From: Prostheceraeus crozeri
Lineage: Eukaryota > Platyhelminthes > Polycladida > Euryleptidae
NCBI GenBank assembly: GCA_907163375.1
Contig: CAJQUW010001972.1
Coordinates: forward strand, 372,001-436,000
Direction of reading: 5' to 3'
Length of the DNA: 64,000 nt
Part shown: positions 60,674 through 64,000 of the stretch, in pieces
Numbering within the stretch: position 1 is the stretch's first letter
How the letters are laid out: every line of letters starts with the position of its first letter
Notes under the pieces: model-generated
Told to the model about the DNA's origin: nothing
The model's input: only the letters and a program-made list of their open reading frames with translations
The model's database searches: none
Made by a program: the position numbers and the translations under genes

Positions 60674-60868
60674 GGTCTCTGTGTGACAGTGGTTGAGTGC
60701 TTGGCCTAGCGATTTATCGGTCCAGAATGCGAGCCCCGAAAATGTCATTGGAAGTCGTCAGGAAGGGCATCCGGACTAAAAGATCACAATGCTCCAGATA
60801 AAAGTCTGACTGTGTCAGCACTGTCCAAGCCTCCCATTATGGGGGAGAAGTGACGTTAAACCATCATA
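60674..60868 (+). repeat. tRNA-derived SINE, full-length copy
   Basis: GGTCTCTGTGTGACAGTGGT then GCTTGGCCTAGCGATTTATC, body GGAAGGGCATCCGGACTAAA, and 3' GGAGAAGTGACGTTAAACC. It is alignable end to end with 44272-44460. The box B-like stretch is ATGCGAGCCCC. Confidence 0.85.
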
Positions 60869-61821
60869 AGTCATAAACAATAGTTGCATACTTTGTAGGC
60901 TTCATAATCTTTCAAACTTACTAATCAACTTAGGACTATGTTGTTAAGCTCTGATGATAGGAAATAAACGATTATCGCACAATTCATAAATAGTGTCACA
61001 CGTTTAGTCGAGAATTCAAAAGATTTGTCGGCTTATTGCCCTCTAATGTCAGATGCATGTCAGTCACTGGATCAGCATTCAGTCATAATGCTAGATCTAT
61101 GCACATGCATTTTCGGTTGTACGATGCACATGTATAATTGTACATTGACCATTTATTTGATTTTGTTTTTATTTCTTAGGTGATAATTGCATGTATGTGA
61201 TCAGAATGAATTAGGGCCTACTTGAAATAATCATTTTCAAAATCATTGATACCGGCATTTCCTTTAGATTTCGGCCGGCAACCGATAAGTTCGAAAAATT
61301 GCCGATTATCGGCCGATAAATTGGCACATCAATATTTCATTCATGATAATGTTTTAAAACGGAGGGCATTTTATAATTAGAATAGAAGTCAGGAGATGAC
61401 ATAATTCTAAATCAGTGACCTGTACTAAAAGATCTAATAACTTTAGTACGTCATGATGTGAAAGTAGTAAGAAGAAACTATAGAAACATTTGAAGCTAAT
61501 ATATGTACTTTGCACTAAAGGAAGACGCATGCACAAAGTAGGACTATAAGTTTGTTATTCAATTTTTAAATGAAATTATCCTTCAATGGAAATTTTGCGA
61601 AGAGATGTGTTTATGAATTCTCTGGACATTTCTAAAACTGCCAGAGAAATGGGAATATTCAGTAAAAAGCGTTATTCCATCTGTCGAAAGCTGCCTTCGA
61701 TGGAAAGATTGAACTTACAAGAGAAAATTGGATTGAGATTGGTTGAAAAAAGAATGAACACAATACCTCGTGTGAGTCTGAGGTTGTTGAGAGGAGATCG
61801 CTTAATTTAGATAGTCATTTA
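60869..61821. other. Sequence with unassigned frame and repeat fragments
   Basis: A 74-codon frame at 61586-61810 (MEILRRDVFMNSLDISKTAR) matches no family I know. 61271-61320 carries GCCGATTATCGGCCGATAA palindromic units like a hAT MITE end. 61151-61219 is repeated at 63592-63661. Confidence 0.4.
61151..61219 (+). repeat. Direct repeat, copy 1
   Basis: ATTTATTTGATTTTGTTTTT and, after it, ATGTATGTGATCAGAATGAA align with 63592-63661 (roughly four bases in five identical, one short gap) in the same orientation, 2.4 kb apart on either side of the Tc1 element. Confidence 0.6.
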
Positions 61822-63245
61822 CAGTATTGGCCATGGCATTAGAAATTTTTAATTATCTTGTAAAAAAAGAGGGAAATCATCATTAAACCAAAATATGCAC
61901 TTGTATCATCGATTATTTGATTACAAAATATCAAAAAACAATGTGTAACACGAAAACCAAGGAGCAAGCATCAATACAGGAAAATCAATACTTCGTAGCG
62001 TGTCCTTTGTTTTTCAAAACTTTTTTGATACGGTTTGGCATTGAAAATACAAGGTTTTTGCACAGTTGGGCACTGATGTCACGGCACCAAACAGACTTTA
62101 TCACTTCCTCAAGATGACTGAGGGATGTTATTTCAATCTTTGATATTTTTTCCTTCACAATCGCCCACAAATTTTCAATCGGATTTAAGTCGGGTGAGTA
62201 ACTCGGCCAATCAAGCACTTCGATCTGATTGGTGTTCAGCCACTCAGTCACAGTTTTTGCTTTATGACATGGTGCGGAGTCGTGTTGGAATATCTCGCAT
62301 GATAGGACATTCATCCAGAGAGGCACTTTGTCACACAGAACATTCTGGTATCGTTGAGAATTCATCATTTGACCTTTTTGGACAAAACAGAGACCACCGC
62401 GGCCACCGTAGGAGAAACATCCCCAAACCATAATTTGTAGGCAATGCTTTACGGTCGTTGTTACAAATCGCGGATCGTAGGGATTTGATGCAGGAGGTCG
62501 ACGGACAAGGCCCCGCACATTATTGAATTGTCTAAAAGTACTCTCATCGGAAAATAGCACTTTTGCCCAGTCTTCCGATGTCCAATGAGCATATTTTCGG
62601 CAAAATTCAATACGGCGTTTCACAGCTGCCTTCGGCATCAAGGGCTTTTTCGACGCGATGCGAGACGGTAGCTTGAGATCAACCTGTAATCTTCTTCTGA
62701 TGGTGCGTGTCGACACGTTGGAAAACGAAGGAAGCACAGCTTTGACTTTAGAAGATGTAATGAAAAGTTGACTATTCACCAATCGCTTCTAAAGAGCATC
62801 ATCTCGTCGGGTAGTTTTTCTATTCGGACCTTTGCGCTCTTTAGAAATCACTCCGTGGATAATACGATTCACTGTAGAGCAAGACAATAACAATCGATAG
62901 GCGATTGCATTTTGTCGATAACCTTCTTCGTGTAAAATAAGAACTTGAGCTTTTAAAGTTGCGCTGATGTCTGCTTTCCTACCCATGTCAATGAGAATTC
63001 GTCGATGTATCAGAATTTGTGACGCTTCACCTACTTAACACTACAGGTTGCATGAAAGAAAAATCTATAAATTACCATACAAAGCTGACATTTCTTCTCT
63101 AATGAATCAGCATATGAATTTGAATTAAGAGCGTCATAGAAAGCCAACAGATTCAGACACTATGAGAGTTATATTTAGATGTTAATGACCTTATATCTAC
63201 CAAATCGTATTTTGCAGAACATTTCTAATGCCATGGCCAATACTG
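61822..63245 (-). mobile_element. Tc1-like transposon, nearly intact
   Basis: 1424 bp between TA dinucleotides (61820-61821 and 63246-63247). Inverted ends CAGTATTGGCCATGGCATTA match perfectly for at least 25 bp. One transposase gene on the minus strand has a single in-frame stop. Short TIRs and this gene size are standard for Tc1 elements. Confidence 0.95.
61985..62986 (-). pseudogene. Tc1 transposase (DD34E) with one stop codon
   Basis: 333 codons on the minus strand, ATG at 62984-62986. The paired-like helix-turn-helix runs MGRKADISATLKAQVLILHE to VNRIIHGVISKERKG. An amber TAG at 62789-62791 interrupts after TTRRDDAL; the same frame resumes with KRLVNSQLFITSSKVKAVLP. The rest is whole: first D in LFSDESTFRQF, second D in FQHDSAPCHKAK, and E in SPDLNPIENLWA. 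I count 34 residues between the second D and the E, so DD34E. The WGCFSYGGRGG glycine-rich motif is intact. It ends ..KVLKNKGHATKY. Only this stop separates it from a full-length frame, so the copy is young. Confidence 0.94.
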
Positions 63246-63591
63246 TAATTGTCATATAAGCCCACGAGGTTAATTGCCTTACATATGCAAGTGATGGTTA
63301 TAGATCCGTTGACGTCAGAGTATGATAGCATTTCGATGATGGTCAATTAACAAGAGTCATTTATATAGTGTCAAAGAAGAAAGTGCCCTACTAATTCTAA
63401 TTTATGTTTATCTGTATTCTATGTTATTATTAATCACATGTTCAGATTGATGTGCATTTCTCCTTAAATCATCGTGCATTGATCATCGATGGTACTAAAG
63501 CACTAAATAAGCAAATAATCTATTTAAATATTATCGTTAATTAGAAACCCAAGTATTTGTAAAATGTTTACGCAAGTAATTGCATATTAGG

Positions 63592-63661
63592 CATTTGTTT
63601 GATTTTGATATTATATTTTAGATAATTATTACAAGTATGTGATAAAAATGAATTAGGACCT
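63592..63661 (+). repeat. Direct repeat, copy 2
   Basis: CATTTGTTTGATTTTGATAT and ACAAGTATGTGATAAAAATG correspond to 61151-61219. Sequence downstream of the two copies differs. Confidence 0.6.
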
Positions 63662-63870
63662 TTGTTATAAGACCTGACATTTCGACCAAAGAGCTGGTCG
63701 AAATATATCAAGACTTACAACAAAGAAAAGCATTTTATGAAATGCTAGAGTTCCTAGCTAGCGATTTTTTAAAAAGTGATCTAAGGTTTCTTCATATACC
63801 TTATGAATACTGTTTTAGTCCTTTACTCAGTACCCTCAAGTCTGGTGTCCTACCGGAAATAGACGGGAAG
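63652..63870 (+). other. Exon-like open segment with hairpin, unidentified
   Basis: A frame is open from 63652, reading RPDISTKELVEIYQDLQQRK, then FYEMLEFLASDFLKSDLRFL, HIPYEYCFSPLLSTLKSGVL and PEIDGK, before TAA 63871-63873. A donor-like GTAAGT sits at 63870. It has no ATG near its start, so it would need an upstream exon. The DNA at 63679-63704 is a hairpin with 9-bp stem ATTTCGACC / GGTCGAAAT. I do not recognise the protein. The hairpin makes a retroelement leader a real alternative to a host exon. Confidence 0.35.
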
Positions 63871-64000
63871 TAAGTTATGAAGTGATTCTCAGATTATGCC
63901 GACAAAGAAATCGATGCCATTATTTGTTGCATTTCAACGTGTTCATATTATTACGAGGACATGCCACATCTACGCAAATGTTTAAGAAAGTCTTGTTGAC

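Noticed and set aside
61586-61810. Last IMPDH exon
   Set aside because: The needed exon encodes only about YEKRLF and must be entered in phase 2; this frame does not contain it.

Overview
The window is animal nuclear DNA, AT-rich and gene-poor, from an invertebrate I cannot place to phylum. One host gene is visible. Three coding exons of IMP dehydrogenase (IMPDH) lie on the + strand at 5680-5862, 22046-22338 and 59516-59746. They have consensus splice sites, matching phases (0, 2, 2) and about the last 240 residues of the enzyme minus the final six. The two complete introns are 16.2 kb and 37.2 kb. Nearly everything else I can name is transposable-element sequence in or beside these introns. 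I saw no bacterial genes, rRNA, CRISPR or recognisable LTR retrovirus.

Layout. 77-2747 is a decayed DNA transposon with a 6-bp target duplication, and 2885-4649 a DD41D mariner; both precede the first visible exon. Intron A (5863-22045) holds a nest at 6248-13884: an outer hAT-like shell, a mariner with 136-bp inverted ends, a hAT-like element with CAGG-type ends, a 1.7-kb element inside that transposase gene, and a 407-bp MITE inside that. After it come a 748-bp MITE (14576), a hAT-like element (15359-16921) and a 2.3-kb element (18868-21174) carrying a pogo/CENP-B-type DNA-binding fragment.

Intron B (22339-59515) holds a hAT MITE (23697-24399) and a complete-looking 4.18-kb hAT transposon (27582-31760) with a three-exon 622-residue transposase and a perfect 8-bp duplication. 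It also holds tRNA-derived SINEs, a worn mariner (35707-37023), a hAT-type MITE (39093-39804) and a LINE tail (40740-41060). A composite block follows at 46.6-57.7 kb: a Penelope-like element with its GIY-YIG nuclease ahead of the reverse transcriptase (Naiad-type order), a CR1/L2-like LINE split by a 2.5-kb hAT, a second Penelope-like element with the usual domain order, and what looks like the detached tail of the first. Beyond the last visible exon lie another SINE and a nearly intact Tc1 element (61822-63245) with one in-frame stop.

There is no operon or shared pathway here: IMPDH is the cellular function and the rest is a layered record of insertions. The most distinctive signals are the hAT element that could still encode transposase, five CAG-ended elements with 5-6 bp duplications whose ends are built from element-specific short repeats, and the two Penelope-like architectures side by side. 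Calls rest on reading motifs and repeats by eye; no database search was run.
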